Assembly (NCBI GenBank): GCA_964556885.1
Contig: CAZKYP010000178.1
Coordinates: 1 to 6,607, forward strand
Length of the DNA stretch: 6,607 bases
Origin: CAZKYP01 sp964556885
Lineage (GTDB): Bacteria > Planctomycetota > Phycisphaerae > Sedimentisphaerales > Anaerobacaceae
Direction: 5' to 3'
The notes under the pieces: generated by a model
The model's database searches: none
Seen by the model: only the letters and a program-made list of their open reading frames with translations
Told to the model about the DNA's origin: nothing
Program-made: the position numbers and the translations under genes
Shown: positions 6,597-6,607 of the stretch, one piece after another
How the letters are laid out: each line of letters opens with the position of its first letter
How positions within the stretch are numbered: the first letter of the stretch is position 1

Positions 6597-6607
6597 TGAA
6601 ATTCGCC
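6596..6607 (+). CDS. Possible start of the next operon gene (partial)
   Basis: The last base of the preceding TGA stop is the first base of an ATG (TGATG at 6594-6598), and the frame stays open as Met-Lys-Phe-Ala to the window end. Such one-base stop/start overlaps are typical of translationally coupled genes. There is no clear ribosome binding site just upstream, which fits re-initiation. Four residues are far too few to name a family, and the ATG could be chance. Confidence 0.35.

Overview
The window is bacterial DNA from what looks like a member of the Planctomycetota or a related PVC lineage, perhaps a Phycisphaerae/Sedimentisphaerales-like organism. This is inferred from gene content only: tandem Tat-exported Gfo/Idh/MocA oxidoreductases, a Tat-exported sugar-isomerase-like TIM barrel, a DUF6807 ('PmoA-like') domain, and a divergent MurG. 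No ribosomal marker is present to confirm it. All recognised genes lie on the + strand.

Region 1 (1-237) holds the C-terminal end of a probably secreted beta-sandwich protein, closed by a strong intrinsic terminator. Region 2 (353-1480) is a stand-alone MurG-family glycosyltransferase. Its fold signatures are clear, but three of its signature motifs are altered. Region 3 (1481-1710) is a 230-base gap with a near-consensus sigma70-type promoter (TTGACA, 17 bases, GATAAT) and a leader of about 125 bases.

Region 4 (1711 to the window end) is a co-directional, probably single operon. It starts with a 600-residue Tat-exported fusion of a xylose-isomerase-like TIM barrel and a DUF6807 domain. Two tandem paralogous Tat-exported Gfo/Idh/MocA oxidoreductases of 493 and 503 residues follow. 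A further gene appears to start at the last codon, its ATG overlapping the preceding stop by one base. Gaps inside the operon are 55 and 34 bases, and both oxidoreductases have good ribosome binding sites.

Taken together, the operon suggests periplasmic sugar or glycoside processing in which NAD(P)-dependent Gfo/Idh enzymes oxidise a sugar and a metal-dependent TIM-barrel enzyme isomerises, epimerises or lyses the product. That combination resembles known oxidation-elimination routes of glycoside cleavage, but the substrate and reaction cannot be read from sequence.

The most distinctive small-scale feature is an in-frame 24-base insertion at 5151-5174 in the second oxidoreductase. It carries the imperfect palindrome CCCTGAGCGCGGTCGAAGGG, which resembles short dispersed repeats seen in many environmental bacterial genomes. 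It lies exactly at the expected signal-peptide cleavage region.
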